From Cordilura impudica (Eukaryota; Arthropoda; Insecta; Diptera; Scathophagidae): a DNA stretch of 64,000 nucleotides. A program made the translations under genes and the position numbers. Each line of letters begins with the position of its first letter. The first letter of the stretch is position 1. The stretch lies in assembly GCA_963682025.1 (NCBI GenBank), contig OY821517.1:234792938-234856937 (forward strand), written 5' to 3'. This document shows, one piece after another, positions 63,962 to 64,000 of this stretch. The notes below the pieces were generated by a model. It saw only the letters and a list, made by a program, of their open reading frames with translations. It was not told where the DNA came from and searched no databases.

Positions 63962-64000
63962 AATTAAACTACAGGTCGCAAATATATTTTAATGAAGTTT

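Overview
The window is eukaryotic and reads as a transposable-element graveyard from an AT-rich insect genome, most likely a higher fly (Diptera). The reasons are the element set (I-clade and R1-type LINEs, Penelope-like elements, Mag-type and envelope-bearing Ty3/gypsy, BEL/Pao, Polinton/Maverick, Transib, hAT, PIF/Harbinger, DD41D mariners, Helitron) and a gene fragment that reads like fly Dicer-1. I found no intact host gene, rRNA, tRNA or CRISPR array. Species is not determinable from what I can see.

Layout. 1-8.2 kb: an I-clade LINE broken in two places. A 3,145-bp TIR element with an 8-bp target duplication sits in ORF1 and carries an intron-containing Dicer-1 3' fragment. A DD41D mariner sits in the RNase H region. 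8.2-13.15 kb: a Penelope-like element split by a 3.3-kb hAT. 13.16-35.5 kb: a decayed Polinton (polB, packaging ATPase, integrase, minor and major capsid, adenain-type protease). It is interrupted by an intact DD41D mariner, a 1.6-kb palindrome, a truncated mariner, a Transib (itself containing a Penelope-like element and a dispersed repeat), GC-rich minisatellites and a Mag-type gypsy. 35.8-43.4 kb: an errantivirus-like gypsy with an integrase-envelope ORF, whose 3' LTR is split by a dimer of a TTAA-specific MITE. 43.5-46.4 kb: BEL/Pao remnant. 46.4-48.3 kb: small repeats. 48.3-54.1 kb: a MITE containing a Penelope-like element that contains a Harbinger, a hAT and further repeats. 54.1-59.1 kb: mostly unrecognised, with small relics. 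59.1-62.2 kb: R1-type LINE. 62.2-63.3 kb: a short Helitron. 63.6-64.0 kb: another copy of the MITE.

Many boundaries are fixed to the base by target-site duplications that restore the interrupted reading frame, so the relative order of insertion can be read. The only apparently intact coding gene is the 361-aa DD41D transposase at 13,678-14,763. One Penelope-like copy keeps a complete hammerhead ribozyme core. Such a dense nest of young and old elements is the architecture expected of pericentromeric heterochromatin or a piRNA cluster, but that is inference.
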